Source: Candidatus Sabulitectum silens (GTDB lineage Bacteria; Fermentibacterota; Fermentibacteria; Fermentibacterales; JCC-6). Taken from it: a stretch of 64,000 nucleotides of DNA. A model generated the notes under the pieces. It saw only the letters and a list, made by a program, of their open reading frames with translations, searched no databases and had not been told where the DNA came from. The DNA is taken from contig MJAN01000010.1 of NCBI GenBank assembly GCA_001875255.1, positions 1-64,000 on the forward strand. The letters are read 5' to 3'. This document shows, piece by piece, positions 47,621-56,219 of this stretch. Each line of letters opens with the position of its first letter. Position 1 is the first letter of the stretch. Made by a program: the position numbers and the translations under genes.

Positions 47621-47793
47621 TGGACCTCCATGCATTCCGTTGAGACCATTTTGAAACGGGAATGATGACTATTGGAGGCGAATGTTAAGGGTGTTTTAAG
47701 GGAACTTCAGCAATGCCATGAAAGGGCGGAGGGATTCTCGGGAAATGCCTGGTTCACCCGTTAACAGATCGGGTTCCTGGAAGAGTTGAAGGA

Positions 47794-48944
47794 TCAAACA
47801 GAATCGTGAACAGCCTCGAGCAGATATACTCTGGGCCATGATTCACAATACAGGTCCAGCGCTGTTATTCCCCACCTGTTCACGATGACCGTCAGTTCTC
47901 CATATCCTTCCCTATCGCTTAATGAAGCGGTGTAGAGAAAGCTCCCATCATTGGGATCATATACTCTGAATACGGGGTAATCATAATAACCGAGGCAGAC
48001 CCACAAATTACCATCCGGACCGATTCCGATCCTGTTAATGGCACTGTAGAAGGATTCTGTAGTCAGTGACTCAATAACATGTTCCGGTGCTCCTGAATGC
48101 CTTAAAAATACACGATTCCGTTGTGTCTCTTCCTCTATCTCCTGTTCCGTTTTCGCGATTCTCGTGAAAGGCTCTTCAATACGGAAAGCTCTTCTCCCTG
48201 AAGGTCGCAGGCTGATATGATGAATTCCTCCTGGGATCTGACAGAGATAAAGACGATTCCGTTATGAGTCACGGTGAAGATTGGCCGCATGTCAACATCT
48301 GAAAGGGGATTGGATGCGTCAAAAGGAGCCAGGTTGCGGAAGTAGGTAAACACCGGCTCAGTGGAAGCTGCATTGAACATGGAAACGGAGAAACCCGCCA
48401 TGATCTCTCCACCCTCCTCCTCTGCGATCCTGTGAATAGCCAGGAAAGTGGTGTCGTTCAGGAAGACAGTTTCCATAGGCGCGGCAAAGGGGAAGGCATC
48501 AGTGCAACCGGCATATTCAAGACTATCTGTGTAGAAAAGTATTTTGCTCTGCATAACATCATTTACCGCAAGTCCACCTGAAGGGATCACCGCGACCCAG
48601 GATGGAAGCAGGTACTCGCCAGGTCCGCTGCCACCCCTTCCCACCTGCGATAAGAAGTCCCCGTCTTCGTTATACATGAGAACTTTGGATCTCATATGGT
48701 CAACCACGATGATGTACCCGTCTGGCAGCCTGGTTGCAAAGGAGGGCATGGCGAGGACATAGTTGCTGTCTCCCTCTTCAACTCCGATTGAATCGACGAC
48801 ACTCAGATATACATCAGGTTCTATGTCTGCGGGTCTTTGCCCTGAGTATTCAGGACCGTTATCGTTACAAGCAGACAACGAAACCAGGATGAAAAGGAAC
48901 GAGAAGTGCAGCAATCCCCAGACTGCTCGTTTCATGATATCCAT
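47794..48944 (-). CDS. Six-bladed beta-propeller lipoprotein
   Basis: About 383 residues. After GGAAGG, ATG 48944 opens a signal peptide ending in a lipobox (VSLSACND). Repeats of propeller type are seen, e.g. LPDGYIIVVDHMRSKVLMY, GRGGSGPGEYLLPSWVAVI and IGPDGNLWVCLGYYDYPVFR. The family is common as secreted proteins of Bacteroidetes-like bacteria. One base is missing near 48165. The tandem terminators lie directly upstream, so it has its own promoter or depends on read-through. A+T is higher than in the neighbours. Ligand unknown. Confidence 0.72.
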
Positions 48945-48982
48945 AATACCTTCCATTCCGTTATCAGGTCGTAGAGAAGGCA

Positions 48983-49010
48983 AAGGGCGGCGCTTTGCTG
49001 CGCCGCCCTT
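48983..49010 (-). terminator. Second (downstream) copy of the GC-rich terminator hairpin
   Basis: AAGGGCGGCGC pairs with GCGCCGCCCTT over eleven bases around a six-base loop (TTTGCT). It lies 89 bases from the first copy. On the minus strand a modest T run follows. Being self-complementary it could act on either strand. Confidence 0.65.
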
Positions 49011-49071
49011 CCCTTCTAACACGTGGCTACAGGTTTATCCCGATGGTTGGGAGCCAGTCATACAGAAGGCA

Positions 49072-49099
49072 AAGGGCGGCGCTTTGCTGCGCCGCCCTT
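49072..49099 (-). terminator. Primary terminator hairpin of the four-gene membrane cluster
   Basis: The same eleven-base stem and six-base loop as in the duplicate. It begins 18 bases after the stop of the last membrane gene (49117), which is where a factor-independent terminator is expected. The following T tract is short. Confidence 0.7.
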
Positions 49100-49116
49100 C
49101 TCTTCTAACCCGTGGG

Positions 49117-49762
49117 CTAGAGGTTTATCCCGATGGTTGGGAGCCAGTCATACAGAAGGAACTGTATCCTCCCGATCAGAAGCTGATACGCCCCATAACC
49201 GTAAACCCGAAGGTCGCCCCGAAACCTATCATGATGATCCAGATGCCTATCTTTGAACCGCCTCCGAAGAAGGGCCCCTTGTGGGGCTTGCTGAAGAAGA
49301 AGTAAAGAAGCGCGGCGAGGTACCCAGAACTATCACGATGTTGCCTATGGCCACATCCCATGGAAGGCCGGGCTGGTAGAGGGGTATTATGGTGGCTTCC
49401 AGCTGCCTGAGGACCTGGGCCTTCATGGACAGGGGAAAGCCCACACCCATGCTGGCGCCCATGATGAATGCCAGGGGGTATCGGCTGAGCCAGGCCACAT
49501 TGGGGAAGAACCTGGTTATGTAGAGGATACCCAGGGCAGCGGGGATGAGAAGCACCCAGGCGCCGGATTCTCCCGCCACTATGGGATCGATCAGCCTGGG
49601 CTGTATCACACGGGTCCATGTAATGGCTATTCCGTATCCGCTGGATATTCCCACCACAAGGTGCTCAGCCAGGCGGTAAAGCGGGTTTTCCTTGTAAAGG
49701 AAAGAGTAGATTCCCAGCGTAAAGATAGCGGAAACCCAGAGTCCTGCTGTTTCGATGCTCAT
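49117..49762 (-). CDS. Fourth gene of the membrane cluster: multi-span membrane protein
   Basis: About 216 residues with five or six spans: LWVSAIFTLGIYSFLY, RLAEHLVVGISSGYGIAITW, AWVLLIPAALGILYITRF, LAFIMGASMGVGFPLSM and GIWIIMIGFGATFGFTVMG. The start follows AAGGAGGTAGAGC. Bases are missing near 49318 and 49180; after the second the protein continues IGRIQFLLYDWLP and ends at TAG 49117. I do not recognise it. It begins four bases after its upstream neighbour, so all four genes form one unit. Confidence 0.65.
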
Positions 49763-49765
49763 GCT

Positions 49766-50782
49766 CTACCTCCTTCCCTTCAGTTTGACGTTCTTGTGGA
49801 AACCTCCCGCGAAGTAGGCGATGTTTCCCAGAATTACAAGGAAAATGATGAGAAGGTGCGCAATGGACTGAACGTCCATGCCTATGAAGGCAGCCCCGGG
49901 TACCGGGGAATGCTGCGCCCTCTCGACGCCGTCTTCGCTCCAGCCCATGAGCAGGGTTTCGTACTCGGCGGCGCCACGAAGCCCACCGAGCTGCCCTATT
50001 ATCTGATTGGACTGAACATAGATGAGGTAATCGGTTGCCATGACCGCCGTAACCCCGAAGGCCACCGGAAGGCCTATCTTCTCCCGGCCGTAGATTATCC
50101 ACATTGTGCAGACGCTTGAGCCGGCGGCGGTGAAGGCGAGGTCCACGTCCCGGAGGCTCTTGTGGTCCTGGTACATGGGCATTTGTTCCACCGGGTTCCC
50201 CGCAACATCCTGGGGGAACTGTGAGACGATGGAACTTGTCATGCCAAGTATGACCAGATGGAAATAGGGAAGATAGCCCAGGAAGGCAATATCACGGCCT
50301 TCAAACACCCATCCCTGGGCATTGTCGGGAAGTGTGTTTCCCCTGGCTATCCACTCGGCCTCTATCTCGTCGCGGTCGGTTATTCCCTGTTCTCTCAGTT
50401 CAGCCCAGTCGTCCCAGCGGACCATCTGAAAGTGACCGTCGTTCATAGGGTTGGTCAGCTCTTCTATGGCAATGGAGGCAAGGCCCTGCCCCAGTGGTGT
50501 GTAGCTGGTAACATAGGCGGGAACCTTCCTGGCGAAGGCATGACGGAGAACGGCGACACCCATGGGCTGGTTCTCAGCGGCGGTGCCGGGGTCGAAGTCG
50601 AAGCTTACCATGATAGCGTTGTCGGAATCCAGGTTCTCTATGTAGTCATACACGGAGATCACTTCCTGGGAGGGCAGTACGGGAAGCCCCAGGGGAGTGA
50701 AGAAGGGTATGATACAAGCCAGGCCTATGGTCAGAAAGATCCAGCGCCTGTCAACATTCAGCATTTTTTCCCAGATGTTCAT
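49766..50782 (-). CDS. Third gene of the membrane cluster: membrane protein with extracytoplasmic domain
   Basis: About 338 residues, intact. One N-terminal span (WIFLTIGLACIIPFFTPLGL) is followed by an exported-looking domain of about 150 residues with YDYIENLDSDNAIMVSFDFD and VWDDWAEL-type acidic stretches, then four spans (YFHLVILGMTSSIVSQF, GLPVAFGVTAVMATDYLIYV, SIAHLLIIFLVILGNIAYFA). The start at 50782 follows a G run. I know no family for it. The mixed layout suggests a membrane complex with the genes on both sides. Confidence 0.65.
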   Translation of the reverse strand: MNIWEKMLNVDRRWIFLTIGLACIIPFFTPLGLPVLPSQEVISVYDYIENLDSDNAIMVSFDFDPGTAAENQPMGVAVLRHAFARKVPAYVTSYTPLGQGLASIAIEELTNPMNDGHFQMVRWDDWAELREQGITDRDEIEAEWIARGNTLPDNAQGWVFEGRDIAFLGYLPYFHLVILGMTSSIVSQFPQDVAGNPVEQMPMYQDHKSLRDVDLAFTAAGSSVCTMWIIYGREKIGLPVAFGVTAVMATDYLIYVQSNQIIGQLGGLRGAAEYETLLMGWSEDGVERAQHSPVPGAAFIGMDVQSIAHLLIIFLVILGNIAYFAGGFHKNVKLKGRR

Positions 50783-50793
50783 GTTCACCCCCC

Positions 50794-51462
50794 CTACTTT
50801 CCTGCTCCGCCGAGCCAATTACGCTCGACGCCGAAGATGATCTTAAGCTGTGTAGCAAGAATACCGAAACCCACGCCGAGGGAAATGGCCCTTTTGGCGG
50901 CGGTGTTCGGGTAGCGGAGTATCCAAAGGCCGATCTTCGGGAACCAGTCGCCAATGAGTTCACCTATTGGCACCTGTCCCAGCATGACCACCACCGCCGC
51001 AAGAAGCAGCACTGTGGCCAGGGCGGACTTGGCCCTGAAGGCCCTGAAGGCGGCGCTGGCGATGTAGAAGGCCAGAAGGCTGAACATTGTTGACTGTATG
51101 GGAACCTGGATGTTCATGTAGGCAAAGTCGAAAACACCCTGGGAGGTTCTGTCCCCACCCATGCTCTGGAGCATTCCTCCTCCGATGGCCTCGGGGAGGA
51201 CAAGGGCGAAGAAAGGAACCATGTAAAGAGGAATGAGCACCGCCCAGCTGTATGGCCAGTTCTTTGCCTTCCTCTTGATCTTGTGATTGTGGAGCCTTGT
51301 GAGGCTGCCAACACCGAGAATAAGGGCGAAGGCGCCTACTATCGGCACCCATTCGGTGTAGTAGTCGAAGAGCGTCTGCGAATACTGGTGGGGTATGAAA
51401 TACTGAATGATGAACAGTATTCCGCCCACCATGACTATCGCAAGAGGAACGGATCTTTTCAT
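50794..51462 (-). CDS. Second gene of the membrane cluster: multi-span membrane protein
   Basis: 222 residues, intact. It has six spans, among them LAIVMVGGILFIIQYFIPH, WVPIVGAFALILGVGSL, WAVLIPLYMVPFFALVLPE and VLLLAAVVVMLGQVPIGELI, with a basic loop HNHKIKRKAKN. I do not recognise it. It lies between copy B and the third cluster gene with gaps of 22 and 11 bases, so it is co-transcribed. Confidence 0.65.
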   Translation of the reverse strand: MKRSVPLAIVMVGGILFIIQYFIPHQYSQTLFDYYTEWVPIVGAFALILGVGSLTRLHNHKIKRKAKNWPYSWAVLIPLYMVPFFALVLPEAIGGGMLQSMGGDRTSQGVFDFAYMNIQVPIQSTMFSLLAFYIASAAFRAFRAKSALATVLLLAAVVVMLGQVPIGELIGDWFPKIGLWILRYPNTAAKRAISLGVGFGILATQLKIIFGVERNWLGGAGK

Positions 51463-51484
51463 TTAGTCCTCTCCTTTCGGTGGG

Positions 51485-52812
51485 CTAGTCCAGTACAGAC
51501 ATGGTTAAGAGATCCTTGAGCCAGGCCAGTGTTTCCGTGCCGGCTATCATATCAGTTAATGAAAGCAGAATGCTCAGAGTGATGATCGCCATGATTATTC
51601 CCTTGCAGGCATCCTGCCCCTTGATGGAACCAAGCTGCTTGGGCTCCCTGCCCAGATAGGCGCTTGCGGCGTAGAGCTCTTCGCCTATCAGGGTGTAGTC
51701 GCAGGTTGTGATGAAGAAGGGAAGCTGTGTAACCGCGTCGGTACCGGCTATCTGGATGGCCCCGGAAAGGGAACCGGTTTCTGCGAGAATGAGGGATTCC
51801 GCCCAGAACATTCCCAGGTAGAAGTTCGTTGCTGGTTTGTCTCGCATCATGATACCGTTCACACCTGCCACGAAGGCGAACTGACTCTGGGTGAGGAAGA
51901 AAACGCTGTCTTTGTCGAAGGCGTCGGGTCTGCCCGCTTCAAGATAGCCCTGGCGGACGGTTTCCTCGGCTATGGTGTAAACTATGGGATCTCGGTTGGG
52001 GACAAGAAGCGGTGTCTGGTACTCGGCCACCTTCTTGGCCACACGGCCTAGAATGGTGAGGCTGGCGATGGTTGCCACATCTCCAATGGTACTCAGGCCG
52101 GGTACATAAAGTATTGGTTTGCCCATTTCGGTGGCCCGGCCGATGGCCTCGTCGATGGCCTCTATACCGGCGATGGGCCTGAGGTACATCTGCACGCCTC
52201 GCTGGGCGGCGTTGAAGTAGAGGAGAATGAGACCCAGAAAGAGGACGCATCCTATGAGAACCCTCACTTTGCCGGTGTGGAACCACTGGTTGGATGCCAC
52301 TTCCTGGGCGGGGGTAATCTCGCTTGCCACCTCGGCGCCGTTTATGTATGAGGCGGCAACCTGGTACTCGTACTGAACCCCGGGCTCCACAGGATAGTCC
52401 GGGTCGTAGCCGTCGGTGAAGGAGGTGCCTTCTCCGGTGGCAATGAACCCCACAGGATTCATCTCTTCCTCGCCGGCTGTTCTTCTGTAGACGGTGTATC
52501 CCAGGAACGAAAGGTTCTCAGGGGACTCACTGCCGGGTTCAAAGCTCACCTCCAGGGCGTCGCCGGCGTCGTTGGGCCAGTCGGACACCTGGATGGAATG
52601 GGGGGCTGCATCCCCTGGCCGTCCACCGGGGCGGACATGGCCGCGGGGTCGGCTTCGGAAGCGCCTTCTGTTTCCGTGGCGACCACCTCGCCCGCCGCAT
52701 CCGCCGGAAGCTCTGCAGCATCCCCGCCTGGGGGAGCTTCAGTTCCCTGGGCAAAGCCCAGACCGGCGGCCAGCAGCAGTACTGCGAGTATGGCCGGTAC
52801 CTTTTTCAGCAT
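51485..52812 (-). CDS. Copy B: exported Fn3-like domain plus membrane domain; first gene of the cluster
   Basis: About 442 residues. The signal peptide is MLKKVPAILAVLLLAAGLGF. An acidic Ala/Glu-rich linker comes next, then an Fn3-like domain (LGYTVYRRTAGEEEMNPVGF, VQYEYQVAASYINGAE), a span (VRVLIGCVLFLGLILLYF), the conserved domain shared with copy A (GRATEMGKPILYVPGLS, NFYLGMFWAESLILAETGSL) and a last span (IIMAIITLSILLSLTDMI). One base is missing near 52600. The shared domain is conserved far more than the outer Fn3 part, so selection acts mostly on it. It probably anchors a complex with the next three membrane proteins. Confidence 0.68.
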
Positions 52813-52846
52813 TTTTCAACCTTTCAGTTAAAAGTTCACTCTCTGT

Positions 52847-53761
52847 CTATTTGAAAAAGTCGACTATTATATCAGCCACTTCGCACCCACCCTGCTTGAG
52901 GCCCTCGGCTGCCGGCGCCTATGTGGGGGTGGCTATGACCTTGTCGCTTTGTATCAGATCGCAGTTCTCAGAGGTGCTGGGCTCGGTTTCGAACACATCG
53001 GTGCCCGCGGCGAAGACCTTTCCGGAATCGATGGCCTCCAGCAGGGCTGCCTCGTTGATGGTGCCGCCCCTGGCGCAGTTGACTATTACAACGTCCTGCT
53101 GCATCAGGTCGAACTGGGGTTTGTGGAGGATGTGATGGGTCTCGTCGTTGTGGGGAATGTGGAGGCTGATGAAATTGGCCCTCTCGCAGAGCTCGCTGAG
53201 GGTTACCTTATCGGCGCCTTCCAGGGACTCTTCCTCTATGAAGGGGTCGTAGAAGATCACGTTCATCTCAAAGGCCTTGGCCCTCTTCGCGACCTCCCTG
53301 GCTATTCTGCCGAAACCGATGAGACCCAGGGTTCCGCCCCAGAGTTCCAGGCCCTTGCTGTAATTCTTCTTGTTCCACTGGCCCTGCTTCATGGTCCTGT
53401 CGGCCACGGGTATGTAGCGGCAGCAGGCAAGCATGTGGCCCAGGGCGAGTTCGGCCACCGCCACGGAGCTGGCGCTGGGGGTGTTCCTCACGGCTATTCC
53501 AAGTTCCTCGGCCTCTTTGACATCTATGTTGTCGAGACCCACACCGCCCCTTACGATGAGCTTCAGCGTGTCCTTGCAGTGCTCCAGAACGGGAACCCTG
53601 ACCTTCGTGGCGCTTCTTACGACCATGGCGTCGTATCCCGGTACGGTCTCAAGAAGGGCGTCCTGGTCCATTCCGGTTTTTACGGTAACCTGGTGGCCGC
53701 CCTTTCTGATAGCATCGAGGGCGGAATCTGCAACGGCGTCACAGATCAGAACCTTAGCCAT
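52847..53761 (-). CDS. serA: D-3-phosphoglycerate dehydrogenase-type 2-hydroxyacid dehydrogenase
   Basis: About 305 residues. The NAD fold is LGLIGFGRIAREVAKRAKA, with RGGVGLDNIDVKEAEELGI, catalytic Arg in NCARGG, and Glu in DVFETEP. The catalytic His is expected in TPHIGA, but there the frame breaks (reading TPT then stop at 52919); three bases are missing between about 52925 and 52895. The protein then continues AEGLKQGGCEVADIIVDFF to TAG 52849. It has no ACT domain. SerA is the best call, but other D-hydroxyacid dehydrogenases are possible. Confidence 0.83.
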
Positions 53762-53862
53762 TTTAAACCTCCTGATAACATTTAAATTATTGAGTGACAA
53801 TGGAGTAACTCCAGCCTGTGAAAGCTACCCCACATAGGACTTCAAGTCAATGATACAGGCAT

Positions 53863-54783
53863 TTACCCCAGAAGCTTTTCCACCCCTTTCACCATGGCTA
53901 TAGCGGTGAGTCCGCAGGCCTCCATTACCTGGTCGGGTGTACCGCTGCAGCCGAATCTGTCATCTATGCCCACGGGAGAGATCCTTACGGGGACCCTCCT
54001 GGAATAGTACTCGGAAACAGCCCCGAAAAGCCCTCCTGCAATCTGGTGATCCTCGGCGGTAACCACAGCCTGTGAGTTCCCGGCCAGATGATCCAGCAGG
54101 CCACCGTCTATGGGTTTTATGCTCACCATATCCGCCACGGAAACCTCTATACCCCTACGGGAGAGAACCTCCGCAGCCTCCAGTGCCCTGGAGACCATTG
54201 CACCCACAGCTATCAGGGAGGCGTGACGCCCCTCCCGGAGCAGGTGCCCCCTGCCCGGTTCCACTGTGCTTCCCCGGGAGTAAATGCAGGGAAGTGGGTT
54301 CCTGCCGTACCTAATGTAGACAGGGCCGCTGATGTCCAGGGAGGCAATCACCGCCGCCTCGGTCTGGATGGCGTCCGCAGGCACGAGAACAGTCATCCCC
54401 GGAAGGACACGCATAAGGGCGATGTCCTCAAGGGCCTGGTGGGTGCCGCCGTCGGGACCGACGCTGGTGCCGCCGTGGGCGCTCCGATCCTCACCGGAAG
54501 GTTCATGTTGCAGATGGAGGTTCTTATCTGGTCGAAGGCCCTTCCCACGGCGAAAACCGCGTAGGTGCTGTAAAAGGGCATGAAACCCGCAAGGCAAGGC
54601 CGGCGGAGTGCTCCGCCATGTTCTGCTCGGCTATTCCCAGGTTGATGAACCTGTCCGGAAATTTTCCCTGAAGGCCATGGTTCCAGTGGAACGGCTGACA
54701 TCGCCATCCACCACCACGACCCTGTCGGAGATCTCCCCCGCCCGGAGCAGACCCTGCACATATCCTTCTCTGGTGGCCCTCAT
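53863..54783 (-). CDS. Transketolase, C-terminal half (split gene)
   Basis: About 307 residues. It contains the pyrimidine-binding domain (VVVVDGDVSRSTGTMAF, LGIAEQNMAEHSAGLALRG, GTHQALEDIALMRVLPGMTV) and the C-terminal domain (SLIAVGAMVSRALEAAEVL and GIEVSVADMVSIKPIDGG). Its ATG overlaps the stop of the N-terminal half as ATGA. Several bases are missing between about 54670 and 54480. With its partner it forms a heteromeric transketolase of the archaeal or clostridial split type. Confidence 0.88.
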
Positions 54784-55562
54784 TCCAGTTCCTCCAGGGC
54801 CAGCTTCAGTTCCTCCGGGGTGGGCGACCTTCCGTGCCACAGGGCGGAGTTCTCCATGAAGGAAACCCCCTTGCCCTTCACTGTATCGGCGATTATCACC
54901 AGGGGGCCTCTGTGGGGGGTTTCGAATGCCTTCTTTATGGACTCCCGCCGGTGCCCCTGGCAGCGGGCGACGGTCCAGCCGAAGGCCCGCCATTTGTCCT
55001 CAAGGGGTTCCACCTTCATTATCTCCTCCACCGGGCCGTCGAGCTGCACACGGTTCCTGTCAACAATGGCCGTGAGGTTATTCTGCCGGTTGGCCCCGGC
55101 GGACATAGCGGATTCCCAGATACTTCCCTCCTGCAGCTCGCCGTCGCCCAGTATGCAGAAAACACGGGAGCCGGTTTTCCTGAGCTCCAGGCCCAGGGCC
55201 ATTCCGGCGGCTATTCCAAGCCCCTGACCCAGGCTGCCCGTGGAGCAGTCGAGGCCGGGAAGGCTCTGCATGTGGGGATGCCCCTCCAGTCCGGAACCGA
55301 ACTTCCTTAGTTCCCGAAGCCGCTCAACATCGAAATAGCCCCTCCGGGCAAGGACTGCGTAGAGCGCCGGGGCGGCGTGACCCTTTGAAAGGACCAGCCG
55401 GTCCCGTTGATCCCAGTGGGGCTCCCGGGGTCTTATTCTCATTTCATTCCAGTACAGGTGGCACAGTATCTCCACAAGGGAAAGACTGCCGCCGGGATGG
55501 CCGCTTCCCGCTTCGTGGATCATCTGAAGTATGTCGCGCCTTATGAGGCCTGGCTGGACCAT
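54780..55562 (-). CDS. Transketolase, N-terminal half (split gene)
   Basis: About 260 residues, intact. The thiamin diphosphate-binding domain is clear: IHEAGSGHPGGSLSLVEIL, LSKGHAAPALYAVLA, GSLGQGLGIAAGMALGLELR and LGDGELQEGSIWESAMSAGA. The start at 55562 overlaps the transaldolase stop as TGATG. It shifts two-carbon units in the non-oxidative pentose phosphate pathway together with the next gene. Confidence 0.92.
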   Translation of the reverse strand: MVQPGLIRRDILQMIHEAGSGHPGGSLSLVEILCHLYWNEMRIRPREPHWDQRDRLVLSKGHAAPALYAVLARRGYFDVERLRELRKFGSGLEGHPHMQSLPGLDCSTGSLGQGLGIAAGMALGLELRKTGSRVFCILGDGELQEGSIWESAMSAGANRQNNLTAIVDRNRVQLDGPVEEIMKVEPLEDKWRAFGWTVARCQGHRRESIKKAFETPHRGPLVIIADTVKGKGVSFMENSALWHGRSPTPEELKLALEELE

Positions 55563-56205
55563 CAGTTCCCCGCCGCCGCCCAGTCGTTCCTGAAGGCTTC
55601 CATGCCCTTTTCGGTCAGGGGGTGAAGAATTGCCTTCTTCATGACGGCATAGGGCACTGTTGCAATGTGTGCACCGGCAAGGCAGCTTCGGTGACATGGT
55701 TCGGGGTCCTTATGGAAGCGGCGATGATCCTGGTGGAAAAACCATGGGCATCGAAAATATCCGCCAGGTCCCGGACCACCTGCATGCCATCGGTCCCCGC
55801 ATCGTCCAGTCTTCCCACGAAGGGGCTCACATAGGAAGCTCCGGCGGCGGCGGCAAGGAAGCCCTGGGCGGTGGAGAAGACCAGGGTAACGTTGCAGGGG
55901 ATACCCTCGTTTTCAAGAACGGAGCAGGCGGCGATCCCCTGGGGTGTGCAGGGAAGCTTGACAACCACGTTGTCGTGCCAGAGGGACTTCTCCCTTCCCT
56001 CCTTTACCATGCCCTCTTTGTCTTCGCTTATCACCTCGGCGCTCACAGGGCCGTCCACTATGGAACAGATCTCCCGGATTACCTCGGTGAAATCCCTTCC
56101 CTCCCTTGAGATCAGGGTTGGGTTGGTTGTAACGCCGGAAAGAACACCCCATCCGGCAATTTCCCGTATCTCTTCAACATTGGCTGTATCGAGGTAGAGT
56201 TCCAT
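55562..56205 (-). CDS. tal: Transaldolase (small TalC/MipB type)
   Basis: About 214 residues, the normal length of this small class. Family stretches are [40 protein letters not shown] with the Schiff-base Lys, and [19 protein letters not shown]. After a missing base near 55690 the end reads [15 protein letters not shown]. It transfers a dihydroxyacetone unit in the pentose phosphate pathway, next to transketolase. The fructose-6-phosphate aldolase alternative is not excluded. Confidence 0.9.
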
Positions 56206-56219
56206 GGTGCGGTCTCCTT

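Larger units (their letters stand above)
48975..49153. repeat. Tandem duplication (89 and 90 bases) of a gene end plus its terminator
   Basis: Two units follow head to tail. Each holds, on the minus strand, the last codons of the membrane gene (reading YDWLPTIGINL with a stop) and then a perfect GC-rich hairpin. The copy at 49064-49153 includes the working gene end; the copy at 48975-49063 is a relic of it. The units differ at only a few positions, so the duplication looks recent. Confidence 0.8.

Noticed and set aside
47621..47793. Search for a small gene or RNA between the EAL protein and the beta-propeller gene
   Set aside because: I see no frame with a ribosome site and no strong hairpin in these 173 bases.
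48975..49153. Direct repeats that could be taken for a short CRISPR array
   Set aside because: The units are 89-90 bases, adjacent without variable spacers, and contain a gene end and a terminator.
53801..53813. Palindrome TGGAGTAACTCCA upstream of serA as an operator
   Set aside because: It is a perfect 13-base dyad but occurs once only, with no regulator nearby and no second copy to compare.
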